This document shows positions 9,148-17,905 of a stretch of DNA of 64,000 nt, piece after piece. Each line of letters starts with the position of its first letter. Within the stretch, counting starts at the first letter, position 1. Source of the stretch: Chersky-840 sp035532735 (GTDB taxonomy: Bacteria > Actinomycetota > Acidimicrobiia > Acidimicrobiales > UBA8190); assembly GCA_035532735.1 (NCBI GenBank), contig DATKQM010000057.1, forward strand, positions 33,944 to 97,943, in the 5' to 3' direction. The translations under genes and the position numbers were made by a program. The notes beneath the pieces are model-generated. The model was not told where the DNA came from and did no database searches. It worked only from the letters and a program-made list of their open reading frames with translations.

Positions 9148-9265
9148 GGACGGCTCCAGATCGGTTGACGACGACCCGGGGGGCCGTCGAGCCGGTCGGG
9201 CCGTGGTCAGCCGGGCCGGTCCGAGCAGGGTATTCGGTGATCCTCGCCGGGTGCGAACGGGCGCC

Positions 9266-11437
9266 TCAGCCCGCCGAGGCGGCACAGGGCAACTCGGAGT
9301 ACCACGACGGCGGGGTGACGGCGATCGGACCGGACCACGAACCCGAATGCGCGGTCGCTTGATGGGGACGGCCCAGCAACGAGATGACAGGGAGAATCCG
9401 CTTCGCCAGCCACTCCCCCCCGGCCACGGTGAAGTGGACGCCGTCGCCACACCGGGCCTGGATGCCGTCGACGGTGACGGAGTAGTGCCCACCCGGCGAC
9501 AGCCACGCGCCGGCGTCGATCACCGTCACGTTGCCGGTCCCCGAGATGCCCGAGAACAGCCCGCTCTTGGGTCGTGCCGATGGCGTCGAATACCCCGAGC
9601 GCGATGAGGGGCCCTCGGCGTCGGCCATCGACTGGATGATCTGGTTGTCGGTTGTCACACGGGCGGGATCGTCCTCGGGCCAGGGCAAGCCGCTGGGTTG
9701 CATGCCGGTGTCATAGAAGGGAGACGTCAGCAAGACGACGTGGGCCCCGCGTGAGCCGAGGACATTGACGGCCTGGCGGAATCGGCTGGTGAGATAGGAG
9801 TCGAAGAGGGGCTCGCCGATGTTGGTCCAGTTCGAGTCGACCTCCTGGTTCAAGACGTCGCTGCGGGCCATGTAGATCACGACATCGGGATTGAACTGGT
9901 CCACCCAGGCTCGCCATTGCGCCAACAAGGCGGCGGGATCGCCGTTGACACAGGGCTTCCCGGGAGGGTCGGTGAACCACAACACCTTGACCAATTGGTC
10001 CATCGACACCGAGCAACCCGGGCTGCCTTCGTTCACGGCCACCACGCCGTACTGCGACATCACCTGTCCGAGCCCGACCCCGAGCGTGCCCGCCACCGAG
10101 TCCCCCACGAGGAGCACCTTCACGGGCTCGGGGTCCGTGGTGGTGGTCCTCGACGTCGCGACAGATCCCGACGTCGAGGCTGTCACCGAAGCGGCGGCCA
10201 CGTCGCTCACTCCCACCGTGGCCAGGAACGTGGTGAGCACGGCCAAGCTGGCGGCGACGGGCATGGCCAGCGGCGCCCACCATCTCGGGAGGTGACCCCG
10301 GCGGATGGGCAACTCGACGAGATAGGCCGAGGCGGTCGCCATCGAGATGATGGCCACGAGCCGCACCCCGAGCAGGGGATAGCCCTGGAGGTGGGTGCGG
10401 GTGCTCGAGAACACGAGGACGAGCGGCCAGTACCAGAGGTACATCCCGTACGAGATGCGGCCCACGTAGCGAAGCGGTGAGAGGCACAAGACCGCGGCGA
10501 GGCGGCCGGCGGGGAGGTTGGCGACACAGGCGATGATCCCGGCGGTGCACAGCGCGGCGACGAAGAACCCACCTCGGAACACCACCAGCGAGTTGGCTTG
10601 GACGAGCGACCACAACAGGGCGGTTCCCACCACACCGGTGAGGCCCCAAACCCACACCGCGGCGCGCGCCCGGCGCGAGCGGGCCGGTCCCCACAACACC
10701 GAGCCGATGGCCAATGCGGCACCGACCAGGATGGCCTGAGCCCGGGTGTCACTGGCGTAGAAGCTGCGGGTGGTGTCGCCCCCGGCCTGGGTGAGCACCG
10801 CCATCCACACCGCCGAGGAGAGCGCCCCGGTGACGGCGATGGCGAAGAGCACGTGGAGACGGCGGCGGTGACCGGGCCCGGTCAGACCCGCACCCTCGTG
10901 ACCGACGGCGCCTCGCCACGGTCGACGAAGCTTGCAGACGGCCAGGACCACGATCGGCCACACCAGGTAGAACTGCTCCTCGATGGCCAGGGACCAGGTG
11001 TGGAGCAGGGGCGAGGCCTTGCCCGCAGCCAGGAAGTAATTGGTGTGATCGGCGATGAAGTGCCAGTTGGCCAGATAGAAGACCGTCGCCAACGTGTCGC
11101 CCCGCAACGAGGGACTGTCGAAGATCTGCGGCCACAGCGCCGCCCCCGCACCTACCGCGGTGAGCATCAGGAACAGGGCGGGAAGCAGGCGCCGGGCCCG
11201 ACGGGACCAGAACCGGCCCAGTGAGATGCCGTCGCTCTGGCGCCATTCGGCGACCAGCAACGACGTGATGAGGTAGCCCGACAAGGCGAAGAAGACGTCG
11301 ACGCTCAAAAAGCCGCCCGGGATGGTCGCCACGGTGTGGGTGGCGATGACCGCCACGACGGCGACGCCTCGGATGCCGTCGAGGGCGGGCAGGTACTCCA
11401 ACGAGACCGGTGACGCAGGACGCGTCCTCGCTCTCAT
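9266..11437 (-). CDS. Membrane acyltransferase-3 with C-terminal SGNH hydrolase domain (OafA type)
   Basis: 723 residues. The N-terminal part has about ten hydrophobic segments and family motifs LPALDGIRGVAVVAVIATH (with the catalytic His) and GGFLSVDVFFALSGYLIT. The C-terminal part begins near residue 440 with VLLVGDSVAG (SGNH block I, Ser nucleophile) and ends with DGVHFT, the Asp/His pair. Such proteins move acyl groups across the membrane onto cell-surface sugars. The acceptor cannot be read from the sequence. It is divergent from the SDR gene at 11598, with about 160 bp between. No glycan cluster is adjacent, so it may act on a general cell-wall polymer. Confidence 0.92.
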   Translation of the reverse strand: MRARTRPASPVSLEYLPALDGIRGVAVVAVIATHTVATIPGGFLSVDVFFALSGYLITSLLVAEWRQSDGISLGRFWSRRARRLLPALFLMLTAVGAGAALWPQIFDSPSLRGDTLATVFYLANWHFIADHTNYFLAAGKASPLLHTWSLAIEEQFYLVWPIVVLAVCKLRRPWRGAVGHEGAGLTGPGHRRRLHVLFAIAVTGALSSAVWMAVLTQAGGDTTRSFYASDTRAQAILVGAALAIGSVLWGPARSRRARAAVWVWGLTGVVGTALLWSLVQANSLVVFRGGFFVAALCTAGIIACVANLPAGRLAAVLCLSPLRYVGRISYGMYLWYWPLVLVFSSTRTHLQGYPLLGVRLVAIISMATASAYLVELPIRRGHLPRWWAPLAMPVAASLAVLTTFLATVGVSDVAAASVTASTSGSVATSRTTTTDPEPVKVLLVGDSVAGTLGVGLGQVMSQYGVVAVNEGSPGCSVSMDQLVKVLWFTDPPGKPCVNGDPAALLAQWRAWVDQFNPDVVIYMARSDVLNQEVDSNWTNIGEPLFDSYLTSRFRQAVNVLGSRGAHVVLLTSPFYDTGMQPSGLPWPEDDPARVTTDNQIIQSMADAEGPSSRSGYSTPSARPKSGLFSGISGTGNVTVIDAGAWLSPGGHYSVTVDGIQARCGDGVHFTVAGGEWLAKRILPVISLLGRPHQATAHSGSWSGPIAVTPPSWYSELPCAASAG

Positions 11438-11597
11438 GGCACCTCCGCCATCCCCCCCGAAGGACGCCCCCCGACGTCCTTACCCCTCCTGCGAGTCTCC
11501 ATGCTGGGCCTTCGAAGCGTCAAGGGGTCCCCCGCCGCACCACCGGACAGCGCCATCCAAAGCGGCTGTCGGCCAGGGCGTTGGCTAGGTTCTGGGC

Positions 11598-12419
11598 GTG
11601 AGCGAGGGTATCGACACCGGGCCGATCGACGTCACCGGCCCACTCGACTTCACGGGCAGGGTCGTCATCGTCACCGGTGGAGGGCGAGGAGTGGGACGGG
11701 GCATCACCGAGGCCTTCCTCGAGGCCGGCGCCGACGTGGCCATCTGCGGGCGAAAGGAGCCGGCCGTCGACGAACTGCCCGAGGGCAACGGCCAGAGGGC
11801 GGTGTTCTTCACCGCCGATGTGCGCGACGCCGAGCAAGCCGGATCGGTCATCCAGGCCACCGCGGATCGGTTCGGGCGCGTCGACGTGCTCGTGAACAAC
11901 GCCGGGGGCTCCCCGGCGGTGCCCGCCGCGGACGCCTCGCCGCGTTTCGTGTCGCAGGTGATCGCGCTCAACCTGCTGGCCCCCATGTACTGCGCCCAGG
12001 CCGCCCATGCCATCATGCACGGCGCAGGTGGAGGCGGCAGGGGCGGGTCGATCATCAATATCGGGAGCGTGTCGGGATTGCGGCCGTCACCGGGGACCGC
12101 CGCCTACGGCGCGGCGAAGGCAGGGCTCATCAACCTGACGCGGACATTGGCGGTCGAGTGGGCGCCCACGGTGCGGGTCAATTGCATCGTGGCGGGGATG
12201 ATCGCCACCGAGGCGGCCGAAGACCACTACGGAGGGGCCGCCGGGCTCGCCGCGGTGGCGGCCACGGTTCCCCTGGGCCGGATGGGCACCCCTGACGACG
12301 TGGCCGGGGCGTGCCTGTTCCTGGCCTCGCCGCTGGCGTCGTATGTGTCAGGGGCGGCGCTCGAGGTGCACGGCGGAGGCGAGGGCCCGGCCTTCCTGAC
12401 CGCACTGCAGGGTGCCTGA
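11598..12419 (+). CDS. Short-chain dehydrogenase/reductase, cholesterol-cluster type
   Basis: 273 residues from a GTG. The cofactor motif TGGGRGVG, the NNAGG segment, and the catalytic Tyr-Lys in YGAAKAG are present. The phrase INIGSVSGLRPSPGTAAYGAAKAGL, read here in two parts, recalls an SDR found beside the ipd genes in mycobacteria (Rv3549c type). A role in steroid side-product oxidation is likely but inferred. The C-terminal end HGGGEGPAFL is the usual SDR tail. It stands 1.1 kb from the acyltransferase start region and just before pntAA, on the same strand. Confidence 0.85.
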   Translation: MSEGIDTGPIDVTGPLDFTGRVVIVTGGGRGVGRGITEAFLEAGADVAICGRKEPAVDELPEGNGQRAVFFTADVRDAEQAGSVIQATADRFGRVDVLVNNAGGSPAVPAADASPRFVSQVIALNLLAPMYCAQAAHAIMHGAGGGGRGGSIINIGSVSGLRPSPGTAAYGAAKAGLINLTRTLAVEWAPTVRVNCIVAGMIATEAAEDHYGGAAGLAAVAATVPLGRMGTPDDVAGACLFLASPLASYVSGAALEVHGGGEGPAFLTALQGA

Positions 12420-12481
12420 GGAAGGCCGACGAGGGGCATGAAGTGGAGCGGCGCGCTCCCGACGTGCTCTGATAGCCCCCC

Positions 12482-13624
12482 GTGAAACTCGCCGTCCCTA
12501 CCGAAACGCGCACCGGCGAGCACCGGGTGGCCATCATTCCCGATGTGGCCGGTCGCCTGGCCGGCACCGGCGTCGAGGTCGTCGTGCAGGAAGGCGCGGG
12601 AGTCGACGCGCATTTCCCCGACGCCGCCTACGCGGAGAAGGGCGCCACCCTGCGGCCCAGTGCGGCCGAGGCCATCGCCGGAGCGGATCTCGTGGCCAAG
12701 GTGCAGGCACCGACGCCCGAAGAGGTGGCGAAGCTCCCCGAGGGGATCTCCGTGGTCAGCTTCTTCCAACCCGGCGCGCAGCTCGACACGGTCCGGGCCC
12801 TCGTGCAGCGCAAGGCCACGGCGTTCAGCCTCGACCTGGTGCCGCGGATCAGCCGGGCCCAGTCGATGGACGCACTGTCGTCGCAGGCGACGGTGTCGGG
12901 GTATCTCTCGGCGCTGGCCGCGGCGGAGCGGCTGCCGAAGTTCTTCCCCATGTTCATGACCGCGGCGGGCACCATCCCGCCCGCCAAGGTCCTCGTGCTC
13001 GGCGCCGGGGTGGCCGGGCTCCAGGCCATCGCCACCGCCCGTCGGCTCGGGGCCCAGGTGCGGGCCTATGACGTCCGGGCCGCGGCCAAAGAAGAGGTGC
13101 AGTCCCTGGGCGCCAATTTCGTGGAGCTCGAGCTCGAGTCCCAAGAGGGTGCGGGTGGCTATGCCCGGGTGCAGTCCGAGGAGTTCCTCGGCCGCCAGCG
13201 TGAGCTGATCAGCAACGAGGTCGCCGCCGCCGACGTGGTCATCACCACTGCGGCCGTCCCGGGACGCCAGGCGCCGGTCCTCGTGACCACGGCCATGGTC
13301 GAGCGGATGGTCGAGGGTTCGGTCATCGTCGACATGGCGGCCGACAGCGGCGGCAACTGCGAGCTCTCCGAGCCCGGCAAGGACCTCGTCCACCACGGCG
13401 TGGTGGTGTGCGGTCTCTCCAACCCGCCCTCGGCCATGCCCACCCACGCCAGCTTCCTCTACTCGCGCAACGTGGCCAACTTCCTGGCTCTCATCGTCGT
13501 GGACGGGGCAATGCAGCCCGACTTCGACGACGAGATCGTGGCGGGGAGCTGCGTGGTCCGGGCCGGCGAGGTCGTCCACGGGCCTACCGCCGAGCTCCTG
13601 GCCGGAAAGGAGTCGTCACCGTGA
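12482..13624 (+). CDS. pntAA: NAD(P) transhydrogenase alpha subunit, NAD-binding part
   Basis: 380 residues from a GTG (VKLAVPTETRTGEHRVAIIP). It carries the alanine-dehydrogenase/PntA domain: the NAD-binding motif GAGVAGLQAIATARRLGAQV and the helix-strand DVRAAAKEEV. The segment SQATVSGYLSALAAAERLPKFFPMFMTAAGTIPPA, seen here around residues 137-171, is characteristic of domain I. The protein transfers hydride from NADH to NADP+ coupled to proton movement. This organism has the split three-gene form. The stop overlaps the pntAB start (GTGA). Confidence 0.95.
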   Translation: MKLAVPTETRTGEHRVAIIPDVAGRLAGTGVEVVVQEGAGVDAHFPDAAYAEKGATLRPSAAEAIAGADLVAKVQAPTPEEVAKLPEGISVVSFFQPGAQLDTVRALVQRKATAFSLDLVPRISRAQSMDALSSQATVSGYLSALAAAERLPKFFPMFMTAAGTIPPAKVLVLGAGVAGLQAIATARRLGAQVRAYDVRAAAKEEVQSLGANFVELELESQEGAGGYARVQSEEFLGRQRELISNEVAAADVVITTAAVPGRQAPVLVTTAMVERMVEGSVIVDMAADSGGNCELSEPGKDLVHHGVVVCGLSNPPSAMPTHASFLYSRNVANFLALIVVDGAMQPDFDDEIVAGSCVVRAGEVVHGPTAELLAGKESSP

Positions 13625-13995
13625 TCGCCGCCGATCCCGGCCTCATGACCTTCATCACGGTGTTCGTCCTGGCCGGTTTCGTGGGCTACGAGGTCGTCTC
13701 CAAGGTGCCGAGCATCCTCCACACCCCGCTCATGTCGGGGAGCAACGCCATCCACGGCATCATCCTCGTCGGCACCATGCTCGTGCTCGGCCAGGCCCAC
13801 GGTCCCGCCCAGTTGACCCTCGGGTTCCTGGCTGTCGTGCTTGCCACCTTGAACGTCGTGGGCGGCTTCGTCGTCACCGATCGGATGCTGCACATGTTCA
13901 AGCCCAAGCCTGATCGCAAGCCCGCCGCTGACGTTGCCGGCGACGCCGGTGACAAGAAGGGCGGCGCAAGCTCCGGGACGGGGACGCCGTCGTGA
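13621..13995 (+). CDS. pntAB: NAD(P) transhydrogenase alpha subunit, membrane part
   Basis: 124 residues from the GTG at 13621, which overlaps the pntAA stop. Three hydrophobic helices are visible: FITVFVLAGFVGYEVV, AIHGIILVGTMLVLG and LGFLAVVLATLNVVGGFVV. The segment VPSILHTPLMSGSNAIHGI and the end VTDRMLHMFK are hallmarks of PntAB. A charged, Lys/Asp/Gly-rich tail of about 30 residues follows. The stop overlaps pntB by GTGA. Confidence 0.94.
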   Translation: MIAADPGLMTFITVFVLAGFVGYEVVSKVPSILHTPLMSGSNAIHGIILVGTMLVLGQAHGPAQLTLGFLAVVLATLNVVGGFVVTDRMLHMFKPKPDRKPAADVAGDAGDKKGGASSGTGTPS

Positions 13996-15389
13996 GTCGG
14001 GCCACGGCCACCGACCTCGTCTACCTGGTCGCCATCGTCGGGTTCATCCTGGCCCTCAAGGGTCTGAGCTCGCCCAAGCACGCCCGGCTCGGGAACCTCG
14101 TCGGCGCGGGCGGGATGCTCGTGGCCGTGGCGTGGACCTTCTCGCTGCCGGTGGTGTATTCGCACACCCGGAATCTCGTCCTCATCATCATCGCCATCGC
14201 CATCGGAGCCGTCATCGGCATCCCCGCCGCTCGTCTCGTGAAGATGACGGCCATGCCACAGATGGTGGCCATCTTCAACGGCGTGGGGGGTGGGGCCGCC
14301 GCGCTGGTGTCGGTCACCGAGTTCATCTCGGTGCCGGGCAAGTCGCTGGCGATCTACAAGATCTGCGAGATCCTCTTCGGCGTGCTGGTGGGCTCGGTCT
14401 CCCTGGCCGGAAGCGCCATCGCCTTCGCCAAGCTCCAGGAGCTGATGACGGGCCGGCCCATCACCTACCCCGCCCAGCAGCCCATCAACGCCGCCATCGG
14501 GCTCGCCATCGTCGTCTTGCTGGTCGTCACCGTGGTCACCGCCAGCACCACCGTGCTCGTCATCGTGTTGGTCCTGTCCCTCGGCCTGGGTGCGATCTTC
14601 GTGTTGCCCATCGGCGGGGCCGACACCCCCGTGCTCATCTCGTTGTTGAACGCCTTCACGGGATTGGCCGTGGCCGCGTCGGGATTCACCCTCAACTCCA
14701 CGTTGCTCATCGTGGCCGGGACGTTGGTGGGAGCCTCGGGCACGTTGCTCACCAGGATGATGAGCCAGGCCATGGGGCGGTCGCTTCCCAACATCTTGTT
14801 CAGCGCCTTCGGCTCGGTGGTCACCGCGTCGGGTGAGGGCCCCGATGCCGAGGGACGGTCGGTGCGGGCCGGGACAGCGGATGACATCGGGGTGCTCCTC
14901 GCCTATGCCCGGAAGGTGGCCATCATTCCCGGCTACGGCCTGGCTGTGGCCCAGGCCCAGCACACGGCGCGGGAGCTCGCCGACGCCTTGGCGGCGCGCG
15001 GGGTCGAGGTCTACTACGCCATCCATCCCGTGGCGGGCCGGATGCCCGGGCACATGAACGTCCTCCTGGCCGAGGCGAACGTCCCCTACGACCAGCTCGA
15101 GGAGATGGACGACGCCAACCAGGACATGGCCACCACCGACGTGGCACTGGTGGTGGGGGCGAACGACACCGTGAACCCGGCTGCGAAGAACACGCCGGGC
15201 AGTCCCATCTTCGGCATGCCCATCATCAACGCGGACCAGGCCACGAACATCGTCTTCCTCAAGCGGTCCATGCGACCGGGTTTCGCCGGCATCGACAACG
15301 AGCTGCTGTATGACCCGAAGACCACCATGCTCTTCGGAGACGCCAAGGACTCGTTGTCGAAGTTGGTCGCCGCGGTCAAGGCCGCCTGA
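13992..15389 (+). CDS. pntB: NAD(P) transhydrogenase beta subunit
   Basis: 465 residues from a GTG. The first about 260 residues carry eight or nine membrane helices. The C-terminal domain III binds NADP: GYGLAVAQAQHTARELADAL, GVEVYYAIHPVAGRMPGHMNVLLAEA, VVGANDTVNPAAK and the end LLYDPKTTMLFGDAKDSL. All the usual PntB blocks are intact. It completes a pntAA-pntAB-pntB operon with 4-base overlaps. NADPH supply for the neighbouring reductases and P450 is a reasonable but unproved link. Confidence 0.96.
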   Translation: MSRATATDLVYLVAIVGFILALKGLSSPKHARLGNLVGAGGMLVAVAWTFSLPVVYSHTRNLVLIIIAIAIGAVIGIPAARLVKMTAMPQMVAIFNGVGGGAAALVSVTEFISVPGKSLAIYKICEILFGVLVGSVSLAGSAIAFAKLQELMTGRPITYPAQQPINAAIGLAIVVLLVVTVVTASTTVLVIVLVLSLGLGAIFVLPIGGADTPVLISLLNAFTGLAVAASGFTLNSTLLIVAGTLVGASGTLLTRMMSQAMGRSLPNILFSAFGSVVTASGEGPDAEGRSVRAGTADDIGVLLAYARKVAIIPGYGLAVAQAQHTARELADALAARGVEVYYAIHPVAGRMPGHMNVLLAEANVPYDQLEEMDDANQDMATTDVALVVGANDTVNPAAKNTPGSPIFGMPIINADQATNIVFLKRSMRPGFAGIDNELLYDPKTTMLFGDAKDSLSKLVAAVKAA

Positions 15390-15393
15390 CGGC

Positions 15394-16467
15394 TCAGCCC
15401 GCGTTCGCCCGTTGAGCCAGTGACGGGCCGCCCTGGTAGAGCTGGGCGAAGACCAAGAGCCCCTGGCTCGTCTGCCGGGCCGACGAGACCACGACTTCAA
15501 TATGGGCGTGGCCGACGAGATGTGACGCGTCGTTGACCACCACCATGTCGCCCTCGGGGAGGTATCCGACGGCCTGGCGCGGTTGGCGACCCTCCTTGAC
15601 GAGGTCCACCACCAGGCGCTCGCCTGTGGGGTGGTCCGGTGAGAGCTCGGCGGCGAGATGACGGAGGTCGACCACGTCGATGTCCTGGGCCGAGGCGCGC
15701 GACGCCAACTCGGTCGAGCAGGTGCCCAGGCGGACATGGAGGCGATGGGCGAGGGCCAGGGCGCGGTCTCCGCTGTCGTCGAGCTCAGGGACTTCGTCTT
15801 CGTTCATCCACACCTGGACGCCGGCGGCCTGGAGGGCCTCGATCGCCTCGAGGCCGCGATGGGCCCGACGCGACGACACCGGGTCGGGACCCTGGGTCAG
15901 GGCACGGACTTCGTCGACGACGAACCGGGGCAGGACCACACCGCCGGCGAGGAGCCCGGCACGGCCGAGGACCATGAGGTACCGGTCCATCACCGCCGAG
16001 CTGTCCACCAGCAAGGCGGTGCCCGGTGGTGGCACCGCAGGACGGTCGAGGAGATGGGACATCCCCGCCGCCCGGACGATCTCCTGGCCCTTGGCCACGC
16101 CGATGCGGACCCCCGCCGCGCAGAGGACCCAGGCGAAGGCGGACACGAGGGGGTAGTCGATGCTCGAGTGGACGAGGGCCACCACGGGGAGGCCGGCCAC
16201 GAGCCCGAGGAGCAGCCCCGTCGTCCCCACCACCGAGCCGGCGAAGACCGAGCTGGCCGGCATGGTGCGGAGCGAGAAGACGGCGCCGCGCAGGCCGCGG
16301 TCGATGAGCCGTCCGATGATCCCGCCGAGGAGATACGACGCCAGCGCGCCCAGGGTGATACCCACGACCGGCGCGGTCGTGTTGCGGCCGATTTCGTTCC
16401 CGACCGTGAGACCGCCGATGGTCCCGGCGATCACCAGAAGAAGTCTGAAGACTTCGACGAAGATCAC
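15394..16467 (-). CDS. PIN-TRAM domain membrane protein (YacL type)
   Basis: About 357 residues from the GTG at 16467; GTGs at 16482 and 16488 are alternatives. Four hydrophobic helices occupy the first about 140 residues (VFRLLLVIAGTIGGLTVGN and so on). A PIN-type nuclease domain follows, with VDSSAVMDRYL (first acidic residue), RFVVDEV and GDRALALAH. A TRAM-like RNA-binding end is seen in GEDMVVVND form (here EGDMVVVNDASHLVG). YacL proteins are membrane PIN nucleases of unclear target. The stop lies 4 bp from the pntB stop, so the genes converge with almost no gap. Confidence 0.88.
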   Translation of the reverse strand: MIFVEVFRLLLVIAGTIGGLTVGNEIGRNTTAPVVGITLGALASYLLGGIIGRLIDRGLRGAVFSLRTMPASSVFAGSVVGTTGLLLGLVAGLPVVALVHSSIDYPLVSAFAWVLCAAGVRIGVAKGQEIVRAAGMSHLLDRPAVPPPGTALLVDSSAVMDRYLMVLGRAGLLAGGVVLPRFVVDEVRALTQGPDPVSSRRAHRGLEAIEALQAAGVQVWMNEDEVPELDDSGDRALALAHRLHVRLGTCSTELASRASAQDIDVVDLRHLAAELSPDHPTGERLVVDLVKEGRQPRQAVGYLPEGDMVVVNDASHLVGHAHIEVVVSSARQTSQGLLVFAQLYQGGPSLAQRANAG

Positions 16468-16776
16468 GCTCTGTCGCCTCACTCTCACGTACTGCCAAAG
16501 CAATCCCAGGCTACCCAACCGACAAGGGACTTCAGTGTGCACTCGCGCTGCCGAGACGGTCTTTTTTGGGGGGGGAATCGCCCTGCTCATCACAGGGTCA
16601 AGTGAAAACACTCGGTTTGTGACGCAGAGAGGAGGGAACTCGACCACAGAGTGCGACGACAGACCTTGCGACGACCCAAACCCAACAAACACACATTTCT
16701 CGTGGCGACCCCTGTGGGGCGCAGCGCGCCTGTCCGCGTACCATTGCGAAGTGGAGACGTGGAGAGATCGCCGACG
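16468..16776. other. 309-bp divergent intergenic region with T6G8 homopolymer
   Basis: This region separates the PIN-TRAM gene from the epimerase gene and should hold promoters for both. It contains a run of six T (16562-16567) followed at once by eight G (16568-16575), unusual in this otherwise mixed sequence. I see no gene. Confidence 0.5.
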
Positions 16777-17688
16777 ATGAGGGTCTTCATCGCGGGCGCC
16801 AGCGGTGTCCTCGGTCGACGGGTCGTGGCGCTGCTCGTCGGAGCTGGGCACGACGTGAGCGGAGTGGCCCGCAGCGACGGGCGGGCCATCCTGCTCGAAG
16901 GTCTCGGCGCCACCCCGATACGTGTGGAGTTGTTCGACGCCGACGCCATGACAAGGGCGGTGGCAGGACACGACGTCGTGTGCAACCTGGCCACCCACAT
17001 CCCTCCCACCTTCAAGGCGACCCGTCCCGGGGCGTGGGTCGAGAACGACCGGATCCGGAACGAGGCGTCACGAATCCTGGCCGACGCCTCGTTGGCGGGC
17101 GAGGTACCGCGCTACGTCCAGGAGTCGATTGCCTTTCTCTATCGCGATGGAGGACCTCACTGGCTCGACGAGTCCTCCCCGATCGACCCCGTGGCGGGAC
17201 TCCGTTCGGCCACGGTGGCGGAGTCCAGCGCAGCCCGGGTGACCGCGAGCGGTGCCATCGGCGTCACGCTCCGGTTCGGGGCCTTCTACGGGCCTGACAG
17301 CGAATCGAGCCTCGCCATGATCAAACTGGCCAAGAGACGCATCGCCCTCAACGCGGGCCCCGACCGTTACGTGTCATCGATCACGACCGACGACGCCGCC
17401 GCCGCCGTGGTGGCGGCGGCATCGGCGCCGGCCGGGCTGTACAACATCGGAGACGACGACCCGGTCACCTGCCGCGAGTACTTCGCCGCGCTGGCGGGCG
17501 CACTCGGAGTTCGGCCACCGTTCATCGCTCCGGCCGGTCTGGCCAAGCTCGGGGGGGCCATGGTCGCGGCGGTGACGCGGTCCCAACGCGTCTCCAACGG
17601 CGCCTTCGTCGAGGCCACCGGGTGGAGACCCGTGCAGCCGAGTGTGCGCGAGGGTTGGCCGGTGGTCGCCGCCGCGGCGGCGACCTGA
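16777..17688 (+). CDS. NAD-dependent epimerase/dehydratase family protein
   Basis: 303 residues from the ATG at 16777, directly after the charged leader-like stretch that a longer frame would add. The Rossmann motif GASGVLG sits at the extreme N-terminus (MRVFIAGASGVLGRRVV). The segment VCNLATHIPP and the position of QESIAFLYRDGG fit the extended-SDR fold. The usual YxxxK pair is not clear: the YRDGG segment lacks the lysine four residues on, so this may be an atypical, possibly non-catalytic or binding member. C-terminal ATGWRPVQPSVREGW is typical of NmrA/epimerase-like actinobacterial proteins. Substrate unknown. Confidence 0.8.
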   Translation: MRVFIAGASGVLGRRVVALLVGAGHDVSGVARSDGRAILLEGLGATPIRVELFDADAMTRAVAGHDVVCNLATHIPPTFKATRPGAWVENDRIRNEASRILADASLAGEVPRYVQESIAFLYRDGGPHWLDESSPIDPVAGLRSATVAESSAARVTASGAIGVTLRFGAFYGPDSESSLAMIKLAKRRIALNAGPDRYVSSITTDDAAAAVVAAASAPAGLYNIGDDDPVTCREYFAALAGALGVRPPFIAPAGLAKLGGAMVAAVTRSQRVSNGAFVEATGWRPVQPSVREGWPVVAAAAAT

Positions 17689-17905
17689 CAATCACGACAG
17701 AGCGACAACGCCCGGAGAAACACGAGAAACGAAAAACGAGAGACACAGTCAACACACAGAAACGTCACGCGGCAGGTCGGAAAGGGGGGTGTGTCGAATC
17801 GCCGACGCACTTCAGATTCGCTTCGTTCCGGCCGACAATTTGACTGTGGCGCGAACCGAGCAGCACGATGCTCGTGCGCTTGTCTCGTTGAACCGCTCTC
17901 ACAAG

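Noticed and set aside
13686..15737. 683-codon open frame on the minus strand opposite pntAB/pntB
   Set aside because: Shadow of very GC-rich genes: Asp/His/Gly/Arg-rich translation with no family motif, fully opposite pntB, whose conserved blocks are intact.
17689..17905. Possible c-di-AMP (ydaO-type) riboswitch before the CHAP hydrolase gene
   Set aside because: Such switches often precede wall hydrolases in actinobacteria, and the leader is purine-rich, but I could not match the conserved core; only a short TGTGTCG/CGACGCA stem is seen.
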